From CAZZKG01 sp964654825 (GTDB lineage Bacteria > Gemmatimonadota > CAZMKB01), in contig CAZZKG010000020.1 in NCBI GenBank assembly GCA_964654825.1, forward strand, positions 1 to 54,000: 54,000 nucleotides of DNA, given 5' to 3'. The notes beneath the pieces are model-generated. The model was given only the letters and a program-made list of their open reading frames with translations. It searched no databases and was not told where the DNA came from. Below are positions 8,781-18,381 of this stretch, piece after piece. Each line of letters starts with the position of its first letter. The stretch's first letter is position 1. A program made the position numbers and the translations under genes.

Positions 8781-9011
8781 TCATGTGCTCCCTGTTTATT
8801 CTGCCTCCCTTGCCGCCGGCCCGGTTCACAAGAGGAACCATTAAGCGGGAGAAGGGGAGTTGAGCATCTATTCCTGCCTTGCATTTCTTCATCTACCATG
8901 ATATCATCTTAATAACGTATTCAATTCGGTTAAACTGATCGTACATGAGCCGACTGTTTTTCTCATTAAACAGAAAATCCTGGTTGTTCACCTTTTTTAA
9001 GGGAGTAAATC

Positions 9012-11177
9012 ATGAGCAGGACTCTATCGCGGATCACTCCCCCGGTGATGATGATTTTTCTCGGTCTCGCTGCACAGCCGGCCGCATCACGTGCCCAGGA
9101 GAGCGAGAACTGCACTCTTGTAGGTCGCTGGGCGTACGGTCCCTGTTTGACGACGACAGTCGTAGGTGACATCGCCTATTTCGGAAACGGGGCATACCTC
9201 CGGGTAGCGGATTTCTCCGTACCGTCGAATCCAGCAGAGATCGGCTCCTTCCTGATCGGGGACGATGTCCGGGGCATCTCCATCTTCGGCAATCTCGCCT
9301 TTGTTGCCGCCGGCAGAGCGGGTTTGCATATAATCGATATCACCGATCCCTCGGACATTAGCAGGATCGGTCATCTCGATTCGGAGGATTATGCCTACGA
9401 TGTTGTGGTAGAGGGAGACCTTGCCTTCCTCGGCGATGGGAGTCACGGACTTCAAATCATCGACATCTCAACTCCGGCTGCGCCTGTCGCAGTGGGTTTT
9501 TTCGACACATGGGCACTCTGCTACCGGCTAACCGTGAGTGATACGTTGCTCTACCTCGCCAATTACTGGGATGGTCTGCGGATCATCGATGTGTCCACAC
9601 CTTCCGCTCCGTTGGAGATCGGAACATTTGAAACGAACAGCGCCGCACAGGGGATCCTTGTCCAGGACAATTACGCATACCTGGCCGCCGCATCGGACGG
9701 ACTCGTCATCCTCGACATATCCGATCCTGCAAATCCGGTTGAAGAAGGATCCTTCAACACCGTTGACATTTCTTTCAACGTCGATCTACAGGGAGATCGT
9801 GCCTGTGTTGCCGACTATCGAGACGGACTTCGGATAATCGATGTTTCTACGCCTTCAAGTCCCAATGAAATTGGTTTCTATGACACTCAGGGGCTCGCCC
9901 GGGATCTTCAGGTTTTCGGAGATCGTGCCTATGTGACCGATTACAACCACGGTCTCAGAGCAATTGACGTGTCGGTACCATCAGCCCCAATCGAGGTCGG
10001 TCACCTGGAAACATCAGGTTCTGCCATGGATGTCGTCCTTCGTGATGGAAACCTCTTCATAGCCGAAGAAGGAGATGCCCTGAGGATACTCGATGTGTCG
10101 GATCCGTCGACTCCGATAGAGATCGGTGCATCCGACACAGATTTCGAGAGCAATACGATCGCTCTCTCCGACAGCTATGCGTTCGTCGCAGGTATGGGTG
10201 AGGGAATGCGGATATATGACATCTCCGATCCGACCGGTCCGGTGCACATGGGTACCTTCGAGCTCGATGAGTATGCTGAAGACATCGAGACAGATGACTC
10301 GTTTGCATACATCGCTTATGGTGATCTGGGCCTCCACATCGTCGATGTGTCGGCTCCAGCTTCGCCGGTTGAGGCAGCCGTCTTCCCCACTGATGACTAC
10401 ATCTCTGGTGTCGATCTTTCGAATTCGTACGCTTATGTAGCGGATGGTGCTAACGGCCTGCGGATTATAGATGTTTCGGTTCCATCAGTTCCATCGGAGG
10501 TTGGGCTGATTGACACTCCCGGTTATGCAACCCGGGTTGTCGTGCGTGGGAGTTATGCATATGTCGCCGATCAGGAAGGAGGGCTACGGGTAATCGACAT
10601 ATCGGACCCGTCTAATCCCTCGGAAGCGGGATCTTATCTCCGGGAAGGTTATGCCGTAAACCTGACTCTGGAAGGCACGTTCGCTTATGTTTCCTATGGC
10701 CTCGATGGGGTAGTTGTTCTCGATGTGTCTGATCCGGGTACTCCCACGGAAGTCGGATTTCAGGACACCTATGGCTGGTGCGGCGCTGTTGACGCGAGCG
10801 GCGGTTATTTTTACGCTGTATGCGGATCCGGGGGCATCTACATCGTCCACAATGATGCCGTGGGGATAGGTAATGACGAGTCCGCCGGAGGGATACCGGC
10901 TGCGTTCGCTCTGGATCAGAATCATCCGAACCCTTTCAACCCTTCAACCCGGATCTCGTACTCGGTCCCCGAGGAGACACGGATTCAGCTCGTTATCTAT
11001 GACATTCGCGGCAGGAAGGTGCGGACCCTGGTCGATGACATTCAAACATCAGGCATAAAAACAGTCACATGGGATGGAACTGATGATTCCGGCGTGCGCA
11101 TTTCCTCCGGCGTGTATCTGTACCGACTCGATAGCGGACTTCTATCAAAGACGAGAAAAATGGCTCTCATCCGGTGA
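9012..11177 (+). CDS. Secreted LVIVD-repeat beta-propeller protein with FlgD/type IX-like C-terminal domain
   Basis: 721 residues. A signal peptide (to about residue 29, APAAS-like cleavage before QES) is followed by about fourteen repeats of roughly 42 residues, each with the pattern GLRIIDVSxPSxPxEIG. This is the LVIVD repeat, thought to build beta-propellers at the cell surface. The last ~85 residues form the module seen in many FCB-group exoproteins: NHPNPFNPSTRISY, then YDIRGRKV, WDGTDDSG, ISSGVYLYRL. It resembles FlgD Ig-like and type IX sorting domains and suggests export and surface attachment. The start is set by AAGGGAG upstream of ATG 9012. Function unknown; likely binds other proteins or polymers. 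Confidence 0.85.
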   Translation: MSRTLSRITPPVMMIFLGLAAQPAASRAQESENCTLVGRWAYGPCLTTTVVGDIAYFGNGAYLRVADFSVPSNPAEIGSFLIGDDVRGISIFGNLAFVAAGRAGLHIIDITDPSDISRIGHLDSEDYAYDVVVEGDLAFLGDGSHGLQIIDISTPAAPVAVGFFDTWALCYRLTVSDTLLYLANYWDGLRIIDVSTPSAPLEIGTFETNSAAQGILVQDNYAYLAAASDGLVILDISDPANPVEEGSFNTVDISFNVDLQGDRACVADYRDGLRIIDVSTPSSPNEIGFYDTQGLARDLQVFGDRAYVTDYNHGLRAIDVSVPSAPIEVGHLETSGSAMDVVLRDGNLFIAEEGDALRILDVSDPSTPIEIGASDTDFESNTIALSDSYAFVAGMGEGMRIYDISDPTGPVHMGTFELDEYAEDIETDDSFAYIAYGDLGLHIVDVSAPASPVEAAVFPTDDYISGVDLSNSYAYVADGANGLRIIDVSVPSVPSEVGLIDTPGYATRVVVRGSYAYVADQEGGLRVIDISDPSNPSEAGSYLREGYAVNLTLEGTFAYVSYGLDGVVVLDVSDPGTPTEVGFQDTYGWCGAVDASGGYFYAVCGSGGIYIVHNDAVGIGNDESAGGIPAAFALDQNHPNPFNPSTRISYSVPEETRIQLVIYDIRGRKVRTLVDDIQTSGIKTVTWDGTDDSGVRISSGVYLYRLDSGLLSKTRKMALIR

Positions 11178-11261
11178 GTATCCTCGCTTCTCGGTGACTA
11201 TTCAATGCAACACTCTGTCCGGATACATGAGGTGGCAACAGGTACCGTGTCTTTCCTCTGA

Positions 11262-14200
11262 TCACAACTGATCTGAGTTGTTCACCGCTCTTTCTTTAAC
11301 CGCGAATACCCGTGCCAGAATAATGTTCAAGAAAATCCGCAGGTCGTCGAAATAAGTGTAGAAGAGCGGGACCACGAAAAGGGTGAGAAACGTTGAGGTA
11401 ACGAGCCCCCCGATCATCGTGCGGCCGAGCGGGGCATAGGGGATTCCGATCAGGCTGCTTTTCCCGATTGCCATCGGTACGAGTCCGAAAATAGTGGTCA
11501 GCGCCGTCATGAGGATGGGACGGAATCTGTGTTGACCCGCATCGATGATAGCGTCGTACCTTGAGTAGCCTTCTCCGCGGAGCCGATTCACCAGATCGAT
11601 GAGGACGATAGCATTGTTCACAACCACTCCGATGAGGATGATCAGGCCGATCCCGGCCATAATGTCAAAAGTGGTGTCGGTCAGGTAGAGGAGCCAGTAC
11701 ACACCCACGAACGCGAACGGTATGGATACTATGATCGACAGGGGAAGGATGAATGATTCGAACAGTACCCCCATCAGCAGAAATACGAAGGTAATCGCGA
11801 GGATGAGAGCGAAATTCTGCGCTTCATTCGATTCCTGGATGTCGATATACCGTTCTCCCTTGTCCCAGCTGTAGCCACGGGGCATGCTGAATCCTGCCAT
11901 TACCTCATCGATCTTGTCGTAGAGAGTTGAGATATTCTCTTCCGTAGTGTTGGCCTTGACTTCCAGCATCGTCTTGCCGTTCGAGCGGTGGATCTCCCCG
12001 AACCCCCGGGTCATTTCGAAATCAGTGAGGGTGGAGAGCGGTATCTCCTTTCCCCGGTTCGTTGTGAATGTCAGGTTTTTCAGCTGATCGAGTGTCTGCC
12101 GATCCTCTTTCTGAAGCTGTACGCGTACTCCGACTTCCTTCTCACCTTGGTGATACTCGGGGAGGTCGATCCCCCTGAGGGCATAGGAGAGCGTGCCGGC
12201 CACCACCTGGATCGGTATGCCGTACTTCTCCGCCTGGTCCCTGTCGACAAAGACCCTTATCTCTTCCTGTCCTTTCTCGAGATCGGTATCGACGCTCACA
12301 ATCTCGGGGATAGATTCGAGCCTCCTCTCCACTTCCCTGGAGAGCTCGCCAAGAGTGCCCGTGTCATTACCGTAGAGGACTATGGTAATCGATGCGTCAT
12401 CACTGGTATCCCGCATCCATCCAAGATTCATCTCTACACCCGGGGCTGTCGGCAGGTCAGTCTTGACCTCTTCGATAACTTCCTCCCTTGTCATCCGTTC
12501 AGTAGTCTCCATCCCTACCAGCCGCTTCAGCCACATGGCTGACTGGGAATACCACTGTACATCCTCTACCGGGTACAGGTAGACCTGGACCTGTCCCCAG
12601 ACATCGGAGAAGCGGACGTCGATCGTCTTGATCGTGAACCGCTCACGGTTCTCTTCGAGGTAGTTCTCGACGCGTCGGAAATAAGAGTCTGTCTTCTTGA
12701 CGCTGAAGTTGTTCGGGATATCGAATGTAAGCCGGAAGTCATTGATGTTACCCTGGCCCTCATCTGTGGACTCGACCCTGCTCATCGGTATCTGGAGCGT
12801 CGCGAGGAGAAAGAGGGCGATAAAAACAGCGTCGATCCTGTGAGAAAGGGTCCAGTGAAGCGCCTGGCTGTAGCGTTTCCTCATCCACCTGATGCTTCCT
12901 GACTCTTTTGGTGGTTTGCGGCCGGTGATCCTCGTTGCACCGAAGGGAATAAAGAGAAGGGCGACTACGAGTGATGCGACGAGAGCCAGGATTACGGGCA
13001 GCCCTATCCTCAGCATGTAAAACGAGAAGCCGACGTCGTCGTTGATGAGAATCAGGGGAAGAAACACGACAACCGTCGTCAGTGTGGCCATGGTGACGGC
13101 GAGCGCGACTTCCCCGGCGCCTGCGACTGCCGCTTCCTTCAACCCGAGCCCTTTGAGTTTCATCCTTGAAATGTTCTCGACGATGACGATCGAGTTGTCG
13201 ACTACAAGGCCGATGCTGACCATCAGCCCCATCATCGTGATGATGTTGAGCGACCAGTCCAGGAAATAGAGACAGGTTACCGTGATGAGCAGAGAGAGCG
13301 GGATGGCGAGGAGTATGATCATAGTCATCCGGAACCTGCGGAGGAAGAAGAACAGGATACCGATTGCGAACAGTCCACCCCACAGTCCCGCGTTTTTGAG
13401 GTTGTTGATCGACTCGAGTATAAAATTCCCCTGGTCGAAGAGGATCTCAAACTTCATATCTTCAAAAATGTTGTTGGTCGCGATTTCGTACTTCACGGTA
13501 TTGACGAGTTCTTCTGAGAGAGCGACCGTGTTGGCCATCGATTCCTTGTACACTCCGACCTTGATGGCACTTTTCCCGTCGATCCTCTGGACGAACTCCC
13601 GTTCGGGGATGTCATAGTTGACGGTGGCGATGTCGCCGAGACGGATCCCTGTCCCGTTTAGCCGTATGTTCTCGATCTCTTCGAGGCTTTTATATTTTGC
13701 GACCGATCGTACGCTGATCTTCCTGTTCCCTTCCTCCACGTAACCGCTTGAGAGGTTGAAGTTGTCATTCATCAGTGATTGGATCACCGGATAGAGGGCC
13801 ACGTTCATCGCATTCGCCTTCTCGTGGTCAACTTCGATCTGGATCAGCTTCTCGTAAGTTCCCCAGATCTCGACATAGGCGACTCCGTCAATCCTCTCGA
13901 GAGGTCTTTTGATATATTTCTCTGCCATGTAATACGGATCATCGACATCCTCGTTCAGTGTGACGGAGAAGAAGACGATCGGCTCGTCGTCATCACTGAA
14001 TTGCCGGAGGTAGATCCGGTCGACGTCATCGGGAAGTTCCGGCCTAACCCGCTCGACACGATCCCTCAGGGTGCTGTAAGCCAGCTCCATATCTGTTTCC
14101 TGGTCGAATTCGATCCAGACCCACACACCGTCGTTCTGGCTGTATGTTTCTACCTGATCGACATCCCTGATGGTCTGGACGATCTCTTCGAGAGGCCGGG

Positions 14201-14417
14201 CGATTTTGTCCTCGATCTCTGATGGATTCGAGTTTGGATAGTTGACCCAGATCCCTAAATACGGCGGGGTGAAACCGGTTGGGAGGAGCTGGAGAGGGAT
14301 CCGGAAGTAGGCGATGGTGCCAACGACGAGGAGAGCGAGAAATACCATGGTGACCGTCACCGGGCGTGTGACCGACAGTCTCGGCAGGAGAGAACTCTTC
14401 ATGCGCTTCAGGTTCAT
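11262..14417 (-). CDS. RND efflux pump subunit (AcrB/MdtB-C-like)
   Basis: 1051 residues, the normal length for an RND transporter. It has twelve expected membrane helices in two halves, the first beginning TRPVTVTMVFLALLVVG, and two large periplasmic loops. TM4 keeps the proton-relay Asp (GLVVDNSIVIVENI). It would drive proton-coupled export of drugs, lipids or metabolites from periplasm or membrane through an outer-membrane channel. It starts 4 nt after the preceding RND gene ends and so follows the larger RND subunit and the adaptor in one operon. Two different RND subunits with one adaptor is the MdtABC layout, where the subunits form a mixed trimer. No TolC-like channel lies nearby. Confidence 0.9.
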   Translation of the reverse strand: MNLKRMKSSLLPRLSVTRPVTVTMVFLALLVVGTIAYFRIPLQLLPTGFTPPYLGIWVNYPNSNPSEIEDKIARPLEEIVQTIRDVDQVETYSQNDGVWVWIEFDQETDMELAYSTLRDRVERVRPELPDDVDRIYLRQFSDDDEPIVFFSVTLNEDVDDPYYMAEKYIKRPLERIDGVAYVEIWGTYEKLIQIEVDHEKANAMNVALYPVIQSLMNDNFNLSSGYVEEGNRKISVRSVAKYKSLEEIENIRLNGTGIRLGDIATVNYDIPEREFVQRIDGKSAIKVGVYKESMANTVALSEELVNTVKYEIATNNIFEDMKFEILFDQGNFILESINNLKNAGLWGGLFAIGILFFFLRRFRMTMIILLAIPLSLLITVTCLYFLDWSLNIITMMGLMVSIGLVVDNSIVIVENISRMKLKGLGLKEAAVAGAGEVALAVTMATLTTVVVFLPLILINDDVGFSFYMLRIGLPVILALVASLVVALLFIPFGATRITGRKPPKESGSIRWMRKRYSQALHWTLSHRIDAVFIALFLLATLQIPMSRVESTDEGQGNINDFRLTFDIPNNFSVKKTDSYFRRVENYLEENRERFTIKTIDVRFSDVWGQVQVYLYPVEDVQWYSQSAMWLKRLVGMETTERMTREEVIEEVKTDLPTAPGVEMNLGWMRDTSDDASITIVLYGNDTGTLGELSREVERRLESIPEIVSVDTDLEKGQEEIRVFVDRDQAEKYGIPIQVVAGTLSYALRGIDLPEYHQGEKEVGVRVQLQKEDRQTLDQLKNLTFTTNRGKEIPLSTLTDFEMTRGFGEIHRSNGKTMLEVKANTTEENISTLYDKIDEVMAGFSMPRGYSWDKGERYIDIQESNEAQNFALILAITFVFLLMGVLFESFILPLSIIVSIPFAFVGVYWLLYLTDTTFDIMAGIGLIILIGVVVNNAIVLIDLVNRLRGEGYSRYDAIIDAGQHRFRPILMTALTTIFGLVPMAIGKSSLIGIPYAPLGRTMIGGLVTSTFLTLFVVPLFYTYFDDLRIFLNIILARVFAVKERAVNNSDQL

Positions 14418-14421
14418 CCCG

Positions 14422-17400
14422 TTATTCTCCTCTTGTGACCAGACTGTATATAGTCGGAATGACGATGAGTGTGAGAACCGTTGCGCTGATCAAACCGGCG
14501 ATCACGGTGACAGCCATCGGTGTCCTGATCTCGGCTCCCTCCCCGACCCCGAGTGCCATCGGAAGGAGCCCCAGAACGGTAGTCATTGTCGTCATCAGGA
14601 TGGGCCGCAGGCGGACCTTCCCGGCCAGGATGATGGCCTCAATCTTTGCCATACCACGCTTCCTGAGGGTGTTGATGTAGTCGATCAGTACGATTGCATT
14701 GTTGACAACGATTCCCACAAGCATTATGAAACCGATGAAGACCATCACGCTTATGGAAATTCCGACTGCGTACAGTACCAGGATGACTCCGATCAGGGCG
14801 AGCGGAATGGTGAAGATGATCACGAGGGGATGAACGAGAGACTCGAACTGACTCGCCATCACCACGTACACAAGAAATATCGCCAGCGCCATTGCGAAGT
14901 AGAGGCTCTTCGTGGAAGTCTCCATTTCCCTGTTCTGGCCGCTGATGTCGAATGAAAAATCCGCGGGGAGAGTGATCTTCTCGAAGATCTCGTACATCGC
15001 CCTGGTTGCGCTCCCCAGATCTATCCCGTCGAGGTTTGCTGTGATCAGAGCGGCTCTCTGCTGGTCTATCCTCCGGATCTCGTTGGGCCCCTCCTGCACA
15101 CGGATGTCGGCAACGGCAGACAGAGGGATCGGGATCTCGTCACCCGGATTGACGATCAGTCGCTTCAGGTCATCGATACCCTGCCTGTCCGTATCCCTGA
15201 GACGGACACGGATGTCGATCTTGCGGTCCTCCTCCCGGTATTCGGTGGCGACTTCTCCCAGGACCTTGTTCCGTACGAGCGATGCGACGTCGAAAACGCT
15301 CAGACCATAACGTGCCAGCTGATCCCTGTCGTAGTAGATCCTTACTTCGGGGTATCCCTTCTGAATACTTGCTTCTACATCGGAGAGACCGGGCACTTTC
15401 ATCATTTCGAAGGCGACTTCCCGGCTGATCTGGCTCAGAGACGTAAGATCGTAACCCCTGATCTCGACTTCCACAGGGGTTTTGAAACTGAAGAGTGTCG
15501 GTCTGGACATTTTGAAATCCATGTCCGGAATCTTCATCAGTCTGTTCCTCACATCTTTGATGATATTCTCTTCCTGATCCACGAGATCGCCGTCGCTTTT
15601 GATCCTGACCGTCAGCTTGGCCGAGTGCTCACCCTCTTCCGCGGATGGGTTCGACTTCTTTTCGACACCCACGACGGTCGCAACTCCGTCGACGTCTTCT
15701 CGGGATTTGACGAAGTCCTCTATCGGCCTGACCTGGTCCAGGGTTTTCTGGAGAGAGGTACCCACTGGCATACTGACCTCGATGTTGAACTCACCCTGAT
15801 GGACCTCCGGGATCAGCTCTCTTCCGATCTTCGGGAGCAGAACCAGGAGACAGATCACAAGTGGTAATCCCGCCGTAAATACAACGATACCGGGGTTCTG
15901 AAGTGCTCCCTTCAGGATTCGGGGGTAAATGCCGCTCAACCGGCTATAACCAGCATCGAACAGTTTTATGAGAATGGTGACAGGAGACTTGAGTATCGCT
16001 CCGAAGATAACTGATATCAGTGTCACGAGAACGACTACGAGATGAAGTAACAGGGTCCCGATTTTACCAGCAACGGAAAGGATACTGTGGAAGATGAATC
16101 TGAGAAGAAAATACAGGAACCCAACGAGAAAGGGAACCAGGAGGACGATACCTTTAATGATTCTGACATGAAACGGAGAACCGGAAGGTATTCCGCTGCG
16201 CGAGAACCACTTTGAAAGTTTAGAGATACCGTCTCGGAAGATATCGGCGGGCCTGAAGAGGAAAATACCGTTCGAGACGGGTGCTCTTTTTCCAGAACGG
16301 GGGAGGAATGCCCCTCTGTCCGAATTAAACCACTCGGTGATTGCATCGACCCGTCTTTTTCCCTTCCCGGTCTGCATGATCGCAAGAAGAACGGGGTAGA
16401 GGAAGCCGATCAGCGATTTTATCAATGTCTCCACGAATGTCCATATGAGAATAATTGTCTTTGAGATCACTTCTCTGAAAAATCTGATCAGGATAGCCAG
16501 CAGCTGCCCGACACCGGGCTTCTCGAGTTCTGCCGCATTATTGCTCTCCGGTTCATGTGTCCCGTTCCCGGATGCGGCACCACGGAGCGGTGCGAGTGAT
16601 TCGAACCGGAGAAAGTCTGATCCATCGAGAGTCTCCTTCAGGACCCCGTACCCCGTTTTCGAGATCCTCCGTGAAGCCATCATCGGAATGACGAAGAGTG
16701 ATACGATCAGTGACATCAGAAGAGCGAAGACCACGGTGAGTGACATATCTCCGAAGATCTGTCCGGCTACACCTTCCACGAAGACGATCGGGAAAAAGAC
16801 CGCGATGGTCGTCAGAGTGGATGCTGTTACAGCACCGCTGACCTCCCGGACTCCTCTCAGTGCCGACTGGACGATACTGTCTCCCTCTTCCCGGCATCTG
16901 AATATGCTCTCGATAACCACGATAGAGTTGTCGACCAGCATCCCAACACCGAGAGCGAGACCCCCGAGAGACATGATGTTGAGAGATACTGAGCCGATAT
17001 GCATACACGCAAATGTCGCTATGATCGAAACGGGGATGGAGACACCCACGATGAGCGTAGTCGATAATCTCCGGAGGAACATGTACAGGACGATGATGGC
17101 GAGAATTCCCCCTATCAGGGCTGTGTTCCGCACATCCCTGACGGAGTTCTCGATGAATACGGACTGGTCGGACAGGGTGACCATGTGGACATCTTCGGGC
17201 AGGTCATGACTCAGGAAATCAGTCATTTCACTCTTGAGAGCGGCAGCATACGCTTTCTGCTGTTTGACACTACGGTAATCCTGCTTCTCCGTCTCGCCGG
17301 CCTCTTCTTTCTCACTGACTGCGCCGTTTTCCTCACCCGTTCCGTCATCCACCGACTCGTCTGATTCTGATGCCTGAGACGCCTCTCTCTCCAGTCCGGC

Positions 17401-18381
17401 CACGTAGTTTCTCTGACGCTGTGTCCCGAATACGGCATCCTTTACAAGTTTTGCCACTTCTACAGCGTTGGCATCTGCTTCCTTGTGGATCTCTATCTCG
17501 ACACTTTCCTGGCCGTTGACTCTGGTTATCACCTCACGCTCGGTGTGATCTCGAACAACCCTGCCGATATCTTTTACCCGCACGTTTACACCGTTGAGTT
17601 CTCCAACTACAACATCCTCGATTTCATCGAGTCCCCTGAACTCGTTGAATGTCCTGACGAGATATTCGGCCTCGCCTTCTTTCAATTTCCCGCCGGCCAG
17701 GTTGATGTTCTCCTGGGCCAGCCGCTGGTTCACAAGACCGATATCCAGGCCGAGGGAAGCAACCTGCCTCTCATTGATCTCGACACGAATCTCTTCTTCG
17801 AGGCCACCCTTCACTTTGACGGCGGCGACACCGGGGATACCTTCGAGTTCTCGCCTTATGTCCTCATCACATATTTTTCTGAGGAGATAGAGATTGTCGA
17901 CCCCGTAGACACCCAGTCGCATTACCGGATCGAGTGAGGGATCATAGCGCAGGATGATCGGTTTCTCGACCCCGTCGGGGAAGAAGACCGGGTCGAGCTT
18001 CTCCCGGATATCCTGGGTGGCCATGTTCATGTCCGTGTCCCAGGTGAACTCGAGTATGAGATCGGAGATCTCTGATTTGGAGATGGAGTTGATACTGACC
18101 AGGTTGTTGACAACACCCACCGCTTCCTCGATGGGCCGCGAGACGAGGTTCTCGATCTCCTCAGGTGCCGCACCCGGGTATTCGGTACGGATAGTGAGGG
18201 AAGGATAGGAGATGTCAGGCATCAGGTTGAGGGAAAGTCTGCTGTATGAGACAAGACCGAAGACGACGACGGCGACCACTACCATTATAATTGCAACCGG
18301 ACGCCTCGTGGTGAGACCGAAGATACCCTCATGCGTCTCGTCATCCGGTTTAGATGTTCTGGGAGTGTTCGGTGGAGTCAA
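14422..18381 (-). CDS. Enlarged RND efflux pump subunit with extra membrane region
   Basis: 1319 residues, about 270 more than the family norm. Both RND halves are present; TM4 has the relay Asp (GVGMLVDNSIVVIESI). Two additions stand out. A Glu/Ser-rich, probably disordered stretch (SDESVDDGTGEENG and following) sits in the first periplasmic loop. A region of roughly 250 residues lies between TM6 (SLFVIPMMASRR) and the second half (YPRILKGAL), with about four extra hydrophobic segments and basic loops. The start is a TTG at 18381 preceded by AGAGGA; no in-frame ATG occurs before the first membrane helix. It overlaps the adaptor gene's end by 32 nt, so translation is probably coupled. Confidence 0.85.
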   Translation of the reverse strand: MTPPNTPRTSKPDDETHEGIFGLTTRRPVAIIMVVVAVVVFGLVSYSRLSLNLMPDISYPSLTIRTEYPGAAPEEIENLVSRPIEEAVGVVNNLVSINSISKSEISDLILEFTWDTDMNMATQDIREKLDPVFFPDGVEKPIILRYDPSLDPVMRLGVYGVDNLYLLRKICDEDIRRELEGIPGVAAVKVKGGLEEEIRVEINERQVASLGLDIGLVNQRLAQENINLAGGKLKEGEAEYLVRTFNEFRGLDEIEDVVVGELNGVNVRVKDIGRVVRDHTEREVITRVNGQESVEIEIHKEADANAVEVAKLVKDAVFGTQRQRNYVAGLEREASQASESDESVDDGTGEENGAVSEKEEAGETEKQDYRSVKQQKAYAAALKSEMTDFLSHDLPEDVHMVTLSDQSVFIENSVRDVRNTALIGGILAIIVLYMFLRRLSTTLIVGVSIPVSIIATFACMHIGSVSLNIMSLGGLALGVGMLVDNSIVVIESIFRCREEGDSIVQSALRGVREVSGAVTASTLTTIAVFFPIVFVEGVAGQIFGDMSLTVVFALLMSLIVSLFVIPMMASRRISKTGYGVLKETLDGSDFLRFESLAPLRGAASGNGTHEPESNNAAELEKPGVGQLLAILIRFFREVISKTIILIWTFVETLIKSLIGFLYPVLLAIMQTGKGKRRVDAITEWFNSDRGAFLPRSGKRAPVSNGIFLFRPADIFRDGISKLSKWFSRSGIPSGSPFHVRIIKGIVLLVPFLVGFLYFLLRFIFHSILSVAGKIGTLLLHLVVVLVTLISVIFGAILKSPVTILIKLFDAGYSRLSGIYPRILKGALQNPGIVVFTAGLPLVICLLVLLPKIGRELIPEVHQGEFNIEVSMPVGTSLQKTLDQVRPIEDFVKSREDVDGVATVVGVEKKSNPSAEEGEHSAKLTVRIKSDGDLVDQEENIIKDVRNRLMKIPDMDFKMSRPTLFSFKTPVEVEIRGYDLTSLSQISREVAFEMMKVPGLSDVEASIQKGYPEVRIYYDRDQLARYGLSVFDVASLVRNKVLGEVATEYREEDRKIDIRVRLRDTDRQGIDDLKRLIVNPGDEIPIPLSAVADIRVQEGPNEIRRIDQQRAALITANLDGIDLGSATRAMYEIFEKITLPADFSFDISGQNREMETSTKSLYFAMALAIFLVYVVMASQFESLVHPLVIIFTIPLALIGVILVLYAVGISISVMVFIGFIMLVGIVVNNAIVLIDYINTLRKRGMAKIEAIILAGKVRLRPILMTTMTTVLGLLPMALGVGEGAEIRTPMAVTVIAGLISATVLTLIVIPTIYSLVTRGE

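Noticed and set aside
9100..10860. Regular repeats suggesting a tandem-repeat DNA element
   Set aside because: The periodicity is that of the ~42-residue LVIVD protein repeats; the DNA units are diverged and in frame.
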